DNA of 64,000 bases from Microbacterium sp. BH-3-3-3 (GTDB taxonomy: Bacteria; Actinomycetota; Actinomycetes; Actinomycetales; Microbacteriaceae), in assembly GCF_001792815.1 (NCBI RefSeq), contig NZ_CP017674.1, positions 1,860,001 through 1,924,000 on the forward strand, written 5' to 3'. Of this stretch, positions 41,383 to 50,357 are shown one piece after another; positions within the stretch are counted from its first letter, which is position 1; each line of letters opens with the position of its first letter. Made by a program: the position numbers and the translations under genes. The notes under the pieces were generated by a model. It was not told where the DNA came from and searched no databases. It saw only the letters and a list, made by a program, of their open reading frames with translations.

Positions 41383-43389
41383 ATGACCTCCGAGGCCCTC
41401 ACCGTCGTCGACGCCGACATCGACAGCCTGCGCCACGCCCTCGACGCCGGTCGCATCACCAGCGTCGAGCTCGTGGCGCGCTACCTCAACCGCATCGCGG
41501 CCTACGACCGCTCCGGCCTCCGCCTCAACAGCGTGCCGGTGCTCGACCCCCGCGCGTTCACCGCTGCCCGAGCGTCCGACCTGCGCCGTGCACAGGGGCG
41601 CACGCTCGGTCCCCTCGACGGCATCCCCTTCACCGCGAAGGACAGCTACCGCGTCGAGGGCCTGCCCGTGGCATCCGGATCCCCCGCCTTCCGCGACCTC
41701 ATGGCGGGCGACGACGCCTTCGCCGTTGAGCGGCTGCGCGAAGCCGGCGCCGTGTTCCTGGGCCTCACCAACATGCCGCCCATGGCCGCCGGTGGCATGC
41801 AGCGCGGCGTCTACGGCCGCGCCGAATCGCCCTACAACGGCGAGTACCTGGCATCCGCCTTCGGCTCTGGCTCGTCCAACGGGTCGGGCACCGCCACTGC
41901 GGCGAGCTTCTGCGCGTTCGGGCTCGGCGAAGAGACGTGGTCGTCGGGCCGCGCCCCCGCCTCGCACAACGCCCTCGTCGCCTATACGCCCTCACGCGGG
42001 GTGATCTCGGTGCGCGGCAATTGGCCGCTCGTGCCCACGATGGACGTCGTCGTCCCCCACACGCGCACGATCGGCGACCTGCAGCACGTGCTCGACGCAG
42101 TGGTCGCCGACGACGCCGAGACCGAGGGCGACCTGTGGCGCACCCAGCCGTTCATCGACCTCCCGCGCCCGTCGGAGGTGCGTCCCGCATCGTTCGCCGC
42201 TCTCGATCCCTTGCCGCTTGCGGGGCTCCGACTCGCCGTCCCGCGCATCTACATCAACGGCGACCCCGACAACGCCTCGCCCATCGTCACGCGCGACAGC
42301 GTGATGGCCTTGTGGAACAACCTGCGCTCCGACCTCGAGGCCGCCGGTGCCGAGGTGATCGAGACCGACTTCCCCGCGGTCGACCGCTACGAGATGCTGC
42401 ACGAGGGTGACGAGGACTTCCTCGATCGCGGTTTCGTCTCGCGTTCGTTCCTCGACGACGAGGTGGGCGATCTGGCCGTGTGGGCGATGGACACCTTCCT
42501 CCGCACCAACGGAGACGCGAACCTGCCCCGTCTCGCCGACGCCGAGGCGGCTCTGATCTTCCCCCACCCGCCTGGGGCGCTTCCCGACCGATACGGCATC
42601 TGGCACTTCGACATCTCCTATGACATCGGCGAGTATGTCGCCCGCGCGCAGGATTGGGAGCCCGACTGGAAAGACGTGACGAGCCTCGAGCAGGGCCTCC
42701 GCGGCCTCGAGCACACGCGACGCGTCGACTTCGAGGACTGGCTCGAGGCCGAGGGCTTCGACGCCGTGATCTTTCCCACGCAGTCCGACGTCGGTCCCGC
42801 CGACGCCGACGTGAACCCCGCCTCGGCCGACATCGCGTGGCGCAACGGCGTGTGGGTGTCGAACGGCAATCTCGTGCCGCGCCACCTCGGCATCCCCACG
42901 GTCACGGTTCCGATGGGCACCATGGCCGACACACGGATGCCGGTGGGCCTGACCCTCGCCGGCCCCGCCTACAGCGACGCCCGACTCGTGCAGCTGGCCC
43001 AGGCGATCACCGCCCTCGGCGAACGTCGCACGACGCCCCCGCGCACCCCCGCCTTGCCGGATGAGGCGGCGTTCGCCGAGCCCCGCCCCGCGGCCGAGGG
43101 CGACCTGTCGGTAGCCGTCGACGAGGTCGTGCGCGACGGCGAGCACGTGACCGTCTCGGCCACCGTCAGCGGAGGCATCGCGGTCGACCACGCCCTCTTC
43201 GTCGACGGTATCCGCGTCGCCGCGCGACTCGAGAACGGCCGGGTGATCGCCGAGGTCTCTCCCGCCCCGCACGGTGAGCCCGTGAGCGCGTGGGTCGCCC
43301 CCTACGGCCCGCTGGTCGTCGTCGTCGTGCGCGATGCCGGCGGAGCCGTCGCCGGCGCTGTCGCCACGACATCCGACTCTCCCCTGTGA
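41383..43389 (+). CDS. Amidase-signature enzyme with a C-terminal extension
   Basis: About 668 residues from ATG 41383, seven bases after TATGTT (41370-41375). Amidase-signature triad regions: catalytic Lys in PFTAKDSYRVEG, cis-Ser in GSGSSNGSGTATAASFC, nucleophile Ser in ETWSSGRAPAS. The last roughly 100 residues, after the amidase fold ends, form an Ig-like or beta-sandwich extension (VDHALFVDGIRVAARLENGR), unusual for the family. It is not a GatA and probably cleaves a small amide. First gene of the amidase-aminotransferase-agmatine-deiminase run. Confidence 0.85.
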   Translation: MTSEALTVVDADIDSLRHALDAGRITSVELVARYLNRIAAYDRSGLRLNSVPVLDPRAFTAARASDLRRAQGRTLGPLDGIPFTAKDSYRVEGLPVASGSPAFRDLMAGDDAFAVERLREAGAVFLGLTNMPPMAAGGMQRGVYGRAESPYNGEYLASAFGSGSSNGSGTATAASFCAFGLGEETWSSGRAPASHNALVAYTPSRGVISVRGNWPLVPTMDVVVPHTRTIGDLQHVLDAVVADDAETEGDLWRTQPFIDLPRPSEVRPASFAALDPLPLAGLRLAVPRIYINGDPDNASPIVTRDSVMALWNNLRSDLEAAGAEVIETDFPAVDRYEMLHEGDEDFLDRGFVSRSFLDDEVGDLAVWAMDTFLRTNGDANLPRLADAEAALIFPHPPGALPDRYGIWHFDISYDIGEYVARAQDWEPDWKDVTSLEQGLRGLEHTRRVDFEDWLEAEGFDAVIFPTQSDVGPADADVNPASADIAWRNGVWVSNGNLVPRHLGIPTVTVPMGTMADTRMPVGLTLAGPAYSDARLVQLAQAITALGERRTTPPRTPALPDEAAFAEPRPAAEGDLSVAVDEVVRDGEHVTVSATVSGGIAVDHALFVDGIRVAARLENGRVIAEVSPAPHGEPVSAWVAPYGPLVVVVVRDAGGAVAGAVATTSDSPL

Positions 43390-43415
43390 CACCCGAATCA
43401 CCCGAGGAACACACC

Positions 43416-46253
43416 GTGACCGAGACCGCTCCGACCCCCGTCTTCGACTACTTCAGCCAGGTCGACTTGCCGACCCCCACACTCTCCGACGACGAGGTGC
43501 GGCGCTTGTTCGCCGACACCTTCGGCGTCGATATCGACGTGCAGGCGCTCGGCAGTCAGCAGGATCAGAACTTCCGCGTCTTCCCCCGAGAATCGACCGA
43601 GCCGCTCGGGGTGCTGAAGCTCAGCAACCCCGTCTTCAGCGAGGCCGAGATCGAGATGCAGGACGCTGCGGCCTCCCGCGTCGCCGAGCGCAGCCCGCAG
43701 GTGCGCATCCCGCGCATCGTCGAGGGGCCGCGCGGCGCGATGTCGACGTGGTGGGAGTCGAGCCAGGGCCGCATCCACGCGCGCGTGATCGAGAACATCG
43801 CCGGACGCACGCTGATGGGCTCGGGCTACCTCTCCCCCGCGGCGGTGGAGAGCATGGGCGCGCTGTCGGCGGCGGTGAGCCTCTCGCTCGCCGACTTCGC
43901 CCACCCCGCGAGCGCCCGAGTGCTGCAGTGGGATCTGCGCCACGCCGAGCGCGTCATCGACACCCTGCTCCCCCTCGAACCGGATGCCGGGGTGCGGGCG
44001 ATCGTGCAGCGCGCCGCCGACGCCGCCCGAGCGGTGCTGGCTCCGGTCCGCGATCGGCTCCCCGTCCAGGCCGGGCACTTCGACGTGACCGACGACAACG
44101 TGCTGCGCGCCCCCGGCGCCGCGGTCCCCGACGCGGTCATCGACTTCGGCGACGTGTGCGCGTCGTGGCGCGTCGGCGAGATCGCGGTGACCGTCTCGTC
44201 GGTGCTGCATCACGACGATGCGACCCCCGAGGCCGCCTTCCCCGCCATCCGCGCGTTCGATCGTGTGCGCGACCTGACCGACGACGAGCTCACCGTGCTC
44301 TGGCCCCTGGTCATCCTCCGCGGCGCGGTGCTCGTGCTCAGCGGCCGCGCGCAGGTGCGCCTCGACGACGCGAACGAGTACGCCAGCGTCGCGCTCGACC
44401 GCGAGTTCCGCATCCTCGAGCAGGCGGCATCCGTCCCGATCCCCGTGATCACGGCCGCGACCCGGGCGGCTCTCGGGCGTTCCCGCGCCGAAGAGCCCCA
44501 GTGGACCGGCGCTCCGGTGCTCTCGCTCGTCCGTCACGTCGAGCTCGACGCCGCGACGGAGTCGCCGCTGAACGACGAGGGCGCCTGGCTCGACGCCTCC
44601 ACCCTCGACGACGCGGCCCTGGCCGCCCTCGACGCGGGCGCCGACGTCGTGACGGTGCCGGCATGGCGCGCGCGCCTGACCGGAACGACCGACCCGCTAC
44701 CCTCGACGCCCGAGACCGTGCCGACCGACGTGCTCGTGTGGCTCGCCGAGCCGGCGATCCTCGACGGCGATGCGCGCGAGACCCTGGCGATCGACGGAGT
44801 TCCCGACGGCACGGCATCCGGAACCCTTCCCGCGCGCACGCGCGTGTCGATCCGCCGCACTCTCGACGGCCTCGTTCCGCCGCTGCGCACGACCCGCGCG
44901 CTGGCCGACGCGTGGCGCGAGGTGGCCGGCGACCCCGGCGCCGTGATCGGCGTTCCGGCCGCGACCCCGACCCCCGACGACCTCCTCGCTCGTCGCCACG
45001 AGGTGCTCGCCGAGGTGCAGGAGCACTACTACGCCGCCCCGCCGCGCATCGAGCGCGGATGGCGAGAGCACCTCGTCGACGTCGACGGCCGGGTCTACCT
45101 CGACATGGTGAACAACGTCGCCTCGGTCGGTCACGCCCACCCGCACGTCATCGCGGCGGGCTCGCGCCAGATGCACCTGCTGAACACGAACTCGCGCTTC
45201 CACTACCGCGCGATCACCGACTTCGCGGATCGGATCGCGGCGACCCTGCCCGACGGCTTCGACACCGTGTTCTTCGTCAACTCCGGCTCCGAGGCCACCG
45301 ACCTCGCGATCCGTCTCGCGATGGCCGCGACCGGCCGGCCCGACATCGTCGCGATGCGCGAGGCCTACCACGGGTGGACCTACGCCAGCGATGCGGTGTC
45401 GACCTCGATCGCCGACAACCCGAACGCGCTGTCCACCCGCCCCGCGTGGGTGCACACCGTCGACGCCGCCAACTCCTACCGGGGGAAGTACCGGGGGGCG
45501 GATGCCGTGAACTACGCCCCCGAAGCCGTCGCGGTGATCGACGAGCTCGCGGCATCCGGTCGCCCTCCGGCGGCACTGATCGCCGAGACCTACTACGGCA
45601 ATGCCGGCGGAGTCGCCCTGCCCGACGGCTATCTCACCGAGGTCTACGCCGCCATCCGCCGCCACGGCGGTCTCGCGATCGCCGACGAGGTGCAGGTCGG
45701 CTACGGCCGGCTCGGTGAATGGTTCTGGGGCTTCCAGCAGCAGGGAGCGGTGCCCGACATCGTCGCGGTCGCCAAGTCGATCGGCGGCGGGCACCCCCTC
45801 GGAGCGGTGATCACGCGGCGCGAGGTCGCCGACCGCTACCGCACGCAGGGGTACTTCTTCTCGTCCACCGGAGGCTCGCCCGTGTCGTCGGCGATCGGCA
45901 TGGCCGTGCTCGACGTGATCGAGCAGGAGGGCCTACAGGAGAACGCGCGGGTCGTCGGGGCGCACCTGAAGCGGCGCCTCCAGGAGCTCGCCGAGAAGCA
46001 CCACCTGATCGGCACGGTGCACGGCTCGGGCCTCTACCTCGGCGTCGAGTTCGTGCGCGACCGCGAGACCCTCGAACCCGCCACCGCCGAGACCGCGGCG
46101 ATCTGCGACCGCCTGCTCGAGCTCGGCGTGATCATGCAGCCCACCGGCGATTTCCAGAACGTCCTCAAGATCAAACCCCCGCTGGTGGTCACGCGCGCCT
46201 CCGTCGACGTCTTCGTCGACACCCTCGACCGCGTGCTCACCACCGGTCACTGA
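43416..46253 (+). CDS. Fusion of an APH-type phosphotransferase with a class III aminotransferase
   Basis: 945 residues from GTG 43416 (GAGGAA six bases upstream). The N-terminal half (about 1-390) is a choline/aminoglycoside-kinase-like domain: [10 protein letters not shown], then [11 protein letters not shown] and VIDFGD (Brenner and DFG-type motifs, with H-x-D-x3-N altered). A central linker (about 390-520) is followed by a class III PLP aminotransferase: [59 protein letters not shown] and the PLP Lys in [17 protein letters not shown]. Such fusions (as in ethanolamine-phosphate phospholyase relatives) act on phosphorylated amino alcohols or amines. Substrate not known. Confidence 0.85.
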   Translation: MTETAPTPVFDYFSQVDLPTPTLSDDEVRRLFADTFGVDIDVQALGSQQDQNFRVFPRESTEPLGVLKLSNPVFSEAEIEMQDAAASRVAERSPQVRIPRIVEGPRGAMSTWWESSQGRIHARVIENIAGRTLMGSGYLSPAAVESMGALSAAVSLSLADFAHPASARVLQWDLRHAERVIDTLLPLEPDAGVRAIVQRAADAARAVLAPVRDRLPVQAGHFDVTDDNVLRAPGAAVPDAVIDFGDVCASWRVGEIAVTVSSVLHHDDATPEAAFPAIRAFDRVRDLTDDELTVLWPLVILRGAVLVLSGRAQVRLDDANEYASVALDREFRILEQAASVPIPVITAATRAALGRSRAEEPQWTGAPVLSLVRHVELDAATESPLNDEGAWLDASTLDDAALAALDAGADVVTVPAWRARLTGTTDPLPSTPETVPTDVLVWLAEPAILDGDARETLAIDGVPDGTASGTLPARTRVSIRRTLDGLVPPLRTTRALADAWREVAGDPGAVIGVPAATPTPDDLLARRHEVLAEVQEHYYAAPPRIERGWREHLVDVDGRVYLDMVNNVASVGHAHPHVIAAGSRQMHLLNTNSRFHYRAITDFADRIAATLPDGFDTVFFVNSGSEATDLAIRLAMAATGRPDIVAMREAYHGWTYASDAVSTSIADNPNALSTRPAWVHTVDAANSYRGKYRGADAVNYAPEAVAVIDELAASGRPPAALIAETYYGNAGGVALPDGYLTEVYAAIRRHGGLAIADEVQVGYGRLGEWFWGFQQQGAVPDIVAVAKSIGGGHPLGAVITRREVADRYRTQGYFFSSTGGSPVSSAIGMAVLDVIEQEGLQENARVVGAHLKRRLQELAEKHHLIGTVHGSGLYLGVEFVRDRETLEPATAETAAICDRLLELGVIMQPTGDFQNVLKIKPPLVVTRASVDVFVDTLDRVLTTGH

Positions 46254-46280
46254 CCCACCCGACCCGAGAAGGAGCACGCC

Positions 46281-47309
46281 ATGTGGCGCATGCCCGCAGA
46301 ATCCGCACCGCACGAGCGCACCTGGATGGCATTCCCGCGCGAGGGCATCACCCTCGGCGAGGACGCGGAGTTCCGCGAACAGGGCTACCAGGCCTGGACC
46401 GACGTCGCGCACGCCGTGCAGGAGTTCGAGCCGGTCACCATGGTCGTCGACCCCACCGAGATGGCCCGCGCCCGGCGCATGCTCTCGTCGGCGATCGAGA
46501 TCGTCGAGGCTCCCCTCGACGAGTTCTGGATGCGCGACATGGGCCCGACGTTCGTCGTCGACCCCGACCGCCCAGATGTCCTGGGCGCGGTCGACTGGAT
46601 CTTCAACGGCTGGGGAGCCCCCGCCTGGGCCGAGTGGCAGAAGTCGGCCGGCATCGCCCGGGTCGTCGCCGAGCACCTCGGCGCCGAACGCATCGACTCC
46701 CTCCTCGTCGCCGAGGGCGGCGGGCTCCACGTCGACGGCACCGGCACGGTGCTGCTCACCGAGACCGTGCAGCTCGACCCCCGCCGCAACCCCTTCGCCG
46801 ACCGCACCCGCGTCGAGGCCGAGATGGCCCGCACGATCGGCGCGACCGATGCCATCTGGCTCTCCCGCGGCCTGACCCGCGACTACGACGACCTCGGCAC
46901 CAACGGGCACGTCGACATCGTGGCCACCTTCGCCTCACCTGACCACGTGCTCATCCACGAGCAGACGGATGCCACGCACCCCGACTTCGAGGTGTCGCGG
47001 CTCGTGCGGCGCGAACTGACCGACGCGTTCGCCGCCCGCGGCCGCGAGGTGCGGATCACCGGCATCCCGGCGCCGACCGCTTTGCGCGACGACGAGGGCT
47101 GGCTCGACTGGAGCTACATCAACCACCTCGTCACCAACGACGGCGTCGTACTGTGCGGCTTCGGCGACGAGACCGCCGATGCGCGCGCCCGCGAGATCGT
47201 GGCCGACGCCTACCCGGGTCGACGCGTGGTCTTGGTCGACTCGCGCCCGATCTTCGACCGCGGCGGCGGCATCCACTGCATCACGCAGCAGCAGCCCGCG
47301 CTCGGCTGA
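46281..47309 (+). CDS. Agmatine-deiminase-family amidinohydrolase
   Basis: 342 residues from ATG 46281, preceded by GAGAAGGAG. PAD-fold motifs in order: WMAFP opening, WMRDMGPTF, LVAEGGGLHVDG, DLGTNGHVDIVATF, and the terminal FDRGGGIHCITQQ with the nucleophile Cys. This corresponds to AguA-type enzymes converting agmatine to N-carbamoylputrescine. The usual GGW/GLxCPY-style agmatine residues are not all certain, so a related guanidine substrate is possible. It lies 27 bases after the fusion gene, in the same transcript as the amidase. Confidence 0.87.
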   Translation: MWRMPAESAPHERTWMAFPREGITLGEDAEFREQGYQAWTDVAHAVQEFEPVTMVVDPTEMARARRMLSSAIEIVEAPLDEFWMRDMGPTFVVDPDRPDVLGAVDWIFNGWGAPAWAEWQKSAGIARVVAEHLGAERIDSLLVAEGGGLHVDGTGTVLLTETVQLDPRRNPFADRTRVEAEMARTIGATDAIWLSRGLTRDYDDLGTNGHVDIVATFASPDHVLIHEQTDATHPDFEVSRLVRRELTDAFAARGREVRITGIPAPTALRDDEGWLDWSYINHLVTNDGVVLCGFGDETADARAREIVADAYPGRRVVLVDSRPIFDRGGGIHCITQQQPALG

Positions 47310-47313
47310 CCCG

Positions 47314-47352
47314 CTGACGCCCCGGTCCTCCCACGACGGGTCGGGGCGTCAG
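47314..47352. terminator. Convergent bidirectional terminator
   Basis: CTGACGCCCCG (47314-47324) pairs with 47342-47352. It lies between the ends of the agmatine-deiminase and TetR genes, the right arm overlapping the TetR stop. Confidence 0.75.
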
Positions 47353-48029
47353 TCGTCCGCGCGCGACGCCGCGGCGATGACCGCGAGCGCGTCGAGGTAC
47401 ATCTCGACCTGCTTCTCGAAGACCTCGCGGTAGTTCACGAGCGCGAGTTCCGCCTTCGCGGCCTCGGCGTGCGGGTACTGCGAGGGGTCGGTCGGAGCGT
47501 AGACCTGGATCCACCCGTCGGCGACCTCGCGAGAGGCGTCGGCCACGAGTCGCGCACCGTGGGCCGACGCGGCGCCGAGCACGGTCTGCGCGTAGACCTG
47601 GTACTGCACCACCGCCGGGCGCCCGCGCAGGCCCGCGACGGCCATTGCGCGCAGGATCCACTCGACGGCGCGGAGCTCGTTGATGCTGTTGGCCACCGTC
47701 ATCAGGCTGAGAGCGGCCGCTGCGGGGTGGGCCTCGGCGGTCCGCCACGCCCGCCAGGCGAGGTCTTCGAGGTCGGCGCGCCAGTCGTCGGTCGGTTCGT
47801 ACCCGTCGAGCGAGATCCCGTCCAGGTGATCGGCGAGGGCCTCGAGCAGTTCGTCGCGGCTCGTGAAGTGCCGGTACACCGCCGTCGGCGACGACTTGAG
47901 TTCGGCGCCGAGCCGCGAGAACGTCAGGGCAGACTCGCCTTCGCCGTCCATCAGACGAAGGGCCGCCTCCACGATCTCGACGCGGCTGAGAGATCCGCGC
48001 TTGCGCCGGACCCGCGTGTGTTCGACCAT
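47349..48029 (-). CDS. TetR-family repressor with two matching operators
   Basis: 226 residues from ATG 48029. HTH: SRVEIVEAALRLMDGEGESA, FSRLGAELKSSPTAVYRHFTSRDELL. Ligand domain about residues 85-220. It is divergent from the DUF3237/importer operon. Upstream of each transcription unit sits the same 31-bp inverted repeat (10-bp arms, 11-bp spacer), so it very likely represses both itself and the importer operon. The ligand is probably the imported compound or its degradation product. Confidence 0.9.
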   Translation of the reverse strand: MVEHTRVRRKRGSLSRVEIVEAALRLMDGEGESALTFSRLGAELKSSPTAVYRHFTSRDELLEALADHLDGISLDGYEPTDDWRADLEDLAWRAWRTAEAHPAAAALSLMTVANSINELRAVEWILRAMAVAGLRGRPAVVQYQVYAQTVLGAASAHGARLVADASREVADGWIQVYAPTDPSQYPHAEAAKAELALVNYREVFEKQVEMYLDALAVIAAASRADD

Positions 48030-48078
48030 GACGCCCCCTGATCCCCGGCGGACGGGGCGTATCCTCCCCCTCCACACA

Positions 48079-48109
48079 TAGTGAATGAGGAAGATCATTT
48101 CATTCACTA
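48079..48109. promoter_or_regulatory. TetR operator 1
   Basis: Perfect inverted repeat TAGTGAATGA (48079-48088) and TCATTCACTA (48100-48109) separated by 11 bases, 50 bases upstream of the TetR start codon. Confidence 0.8.
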
Positions 48110-48200
48110 AAGGGTTGGGACAAGCGGGGCGTGATCTGCACGCCTACCGACCCCCTTCGGCTTCCGGCGCGTTCGACCGTCGGCGACGTATGTTACGAGT

Positions 48201-48231
48201 TAGTGAATGCTGTTGACTAGCGCATCCACTA
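48201..48231. promoter_or_regulatory. TetR operator 2
   Basis: TAGTGAATGC (48201-48210), 11 bases, GCATCCACTA (48222-48231): the same 10-11-10 geometry and sequence as operator 1 with one arm mismatch. It lies 57 bases upstream of the DUF3237 start codon. Confidence 0.8.
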
Positions 48232-48288
48232 TGGGGATACTCGGGGTCACGCGCAACGAAGCGCCACCCACCCGCCACGGAGGCCCTG

Positions 48289-48714
48289 ATGCATTCCACC
48301 CCATCGCTCCGCCCCGCTTTCACCGTCGTCGCCCGCGTCGACCCCGCCATCCCCCTCGAACGAAGAGGAGACGACGTGCTCACCTTCATCCCCATCACGG
48401 GGGGCCCGGTCTCGGGCGATGTCGAGGGCGAGATCGTCGCCGGAGGCGGCGACTGGTGCCTCGAACGCGCCGACAACAGTTACGACGTCGAGGCGCGCTA
48501 CCTCATCCGCACGACCGATGGCGACGTCATCGACGTCTACAACGTCGGCGTCGTGCGTCCGCCCGAGGGCGATCACGAGGAGTACTTCCTGTCCACGCCG
48601 CGGTTCCGCACCGTGGCGCCGAGCCTCCAATGGCTCACCCGCTCGATGTTCGTCGGCAAAGCCTTCTCCCACGCCGACGCCACGACCGTCGAGATCTTCG
48701 AAGTCGTCAGCTGA
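48289..48714 (+). CDS. DUF3237-family protein
   Basis: 141 residues. DUF3237/UPF0311 features: FIPITGGPVSGDVEGEIVAGGGDW, DVEARYLIRTTDGDVIDVYNVG, FLSTPRFRTVAPSLQWLTRS and FVGKA. Members are small cytoplasmic beta-barrel proteins frequently encoded in aromatic-compound degradation clusters; the biochemical role is not settled. First gene of the TetR-controlled operon. Confidence 0.85.
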   Translation: MHSTPSLRPAFTVVARVDPAIPLERRGDDVLTFIPITGGPVSGDVEGEIVAGGGDWCLERADNSYDVEARYLIRTTDGDVIDVYNVGVVRPPEGDHEEYFLSTPRFRTVAPSLQWLTRSMFVGKAFSHADATTVEIFEVVS

Positions 48715-48746
48715 ACCCGACCCGCGCACCACCCGAGAGGCAGACC

Positions 48747-50306
48747 ATGAGAAAGCGACACGGCGTCATCGCCGCATCCCTCGCCCTGACCGTCGCGATG
48801 GCGACGGCCGGTTGCACGACCACCGGCGACGCCGGCGTCTCGGCGACGACCGACACGATCCGCACCACCATCGACATCCCCGCCACCTTCGACCCGACCC
48901 TCAGCACGTCGCTGCCCGACTTCCTGCTCGCGCGCAGCTCGTACGACACACTGACCCGTCGCGACGTCGGCGGCCTCGTCCCCGGCCTCGCCACCTCGTG
49001 GACCTCGACCCCCACCGAGGCCACCTTCACCCTGCGCACCGACGCCACCTGCGCCGACGGCACGAAGATCACCGCGACGGTCGTGAAGAACTCCCTCGAG
49101 TACTTCGCGCGCCCCGGCAGCGGGTCCACGCAGGTCAGCTACACCTTCGGTCCCGGCAACACCCCCACGATCACCGCCGACGACGCCGCCGGCACCGTGA
49201 CCGTCGCCCTCTCCACCCCCTGGCCCTACCTCGTCGACGCCACCTCGGTGGCCAGCGCAGGCATCATCTGCCCCGCGGGTCTCGCCGACCCCGCCGGTCT
49301 CGCAGCCGGCACCGTGAAGGGGAGCGAGTCGGGTCCCTACGCCCTCTCCTCCTTCGAGCCCGGGGTGAAGTACGACTACACCCTGCGCGATGACTACGCC
49401 GCCTGGCCCCAGTGGTCGACGACCATCTCGGGGACGCCCGCGAAGAACCTCGAATACACCGTTTCGCCGGATTCGACCGCCACGGCGAATCTGATCCTCG
49501 GCGGGCAGCTCGACATCGGCAAGATCCAGGCCACCACCCGCGACCGCTTCCAGGGCCAGAGCGGCTACGCGGTGACCGTCAACCACTTCTCCGACAGCTA
49601 CCTCGTCTTCAACGAGAGCGAGGGAAGCCCCTTCGCCGACGAGGCCCTGCGCAAAGGCGTCATCCGGGCGATCGACCGCACGATGTTCGCAGGCGTTACC
49701 TCGCAGGACACCGGAGAGGTGCTCACCTCGCTCGGCGCCCCCGACGTCAGCTGCGTCGCCGACTCCGCGATAGACATCCCCTCTCAGGACGTCGCCGCGG
49801 CCACCCAGGTGCTCTCGGGCAAGACCATCCGGCTCGTCGCGCCGACCATCATCGGCCCCGCCGGCGCCGGCAACGAATACATCGCCGAGGCGCTGCGCGC
49901 CGCCGGAGCCACCGTGGAGCTGACCAACACCGACGTCGGCAGTTGGATCACCACCGTCGTCGCGAAGCCCGGCGACTGGGATGTGACGGTGTTCGCCGAC
50001 CTCAACTTCCTCGGCTCTCTCGCCAGCCCACTGCTCAACCTCACAGGCCCGACCATCGACCAGGGCGGCACCAACTACGGCGCCGTGTCCAACGACAGGG
50101 CCAACGCTTCCTTCGCGACCGCGAACTCCGCGGCCGACGAGACCGCCCGCTGTGCGGCGCTCGATCAGACCGTGCAGGCACTGGTCGACCGCTCCGACAC
50201 CCTCCCGCTCCTCAACGACGCATTCATCTACGCCTCACGTCCCGGCTTCACCGTGCAGATGCTCGGCGGCGCCCTCGACGACCCGATCTTCCGCGTCGCC
50301 AACTGA
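48747..50306 (+). CDS. ABC transporter substrate-binding lipoprotein (SBP family 5)
   Basis: 519 residues from ATG 48747 (GAGAGG upstream). Signal peptide with lipobox TAGC near residue 23 (VAMATAGCTT). SBP_5 fold: SSYDTLTRRDVGGLVPGLAT, TFTLRTDATCADGTKITATVV, RKGVIRAIDRTMFAGV and a C-terminal lobe ending in DTLPLLNDAFIYASRPGF. Binding protein of the importer encoded just downstream. The linkage to amidases and DUF3237 suggests an amide, peptide-like or aromatic ligand. Confidence 0.9.
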   Translation: MRKRHGVIAASLALTVAMATAGCTTTGDAGVSATTDTIRTTIDIPATFDPTLSTSLPDFLLARSSYDTLTRRDVGGLVPGLATSWTSTPTEATFTLRTDATCADGTKITATVVKNSLEYFARPGSGSTQVSYTFGPGNTPTITADDAAGTVTVALSTPWPYLVDATSVASAGIICPAGLADPAGLAAGTVKGSESGPYALSSFEPGVKYDYTLRDDYAAWPQWSTTISGTPAKNLEYTVSPDSTATANLILGGQLDIGKIQATTRDRFQGQSGYAVTVNHFSDSYLVFNESEGSPFADEALRKGVIRAIDRTMFAGVTSQDTGEVLTSLGAPDVSCVADSAIDIPSQDVAAATQVLSGKTIRLVAPTIIGPAGAGNEYIAEALRAAGATVELTNTDVGSWITTVVAKPGDWDVTVFADLNFLGSLASPLLNLTGPTIDQGGTNYGAVSNDRANASFATANSAADETARCAALDQTVQALVDRSDTLPLLNDAFIYASRPGFTVQMLGGALDDPIFRVAN

Positions 50307-50357
50307 CCCCCACCCGGATGCCGGGCGTCGCTGCCCGGCATCCCGAAAGGACCCATC

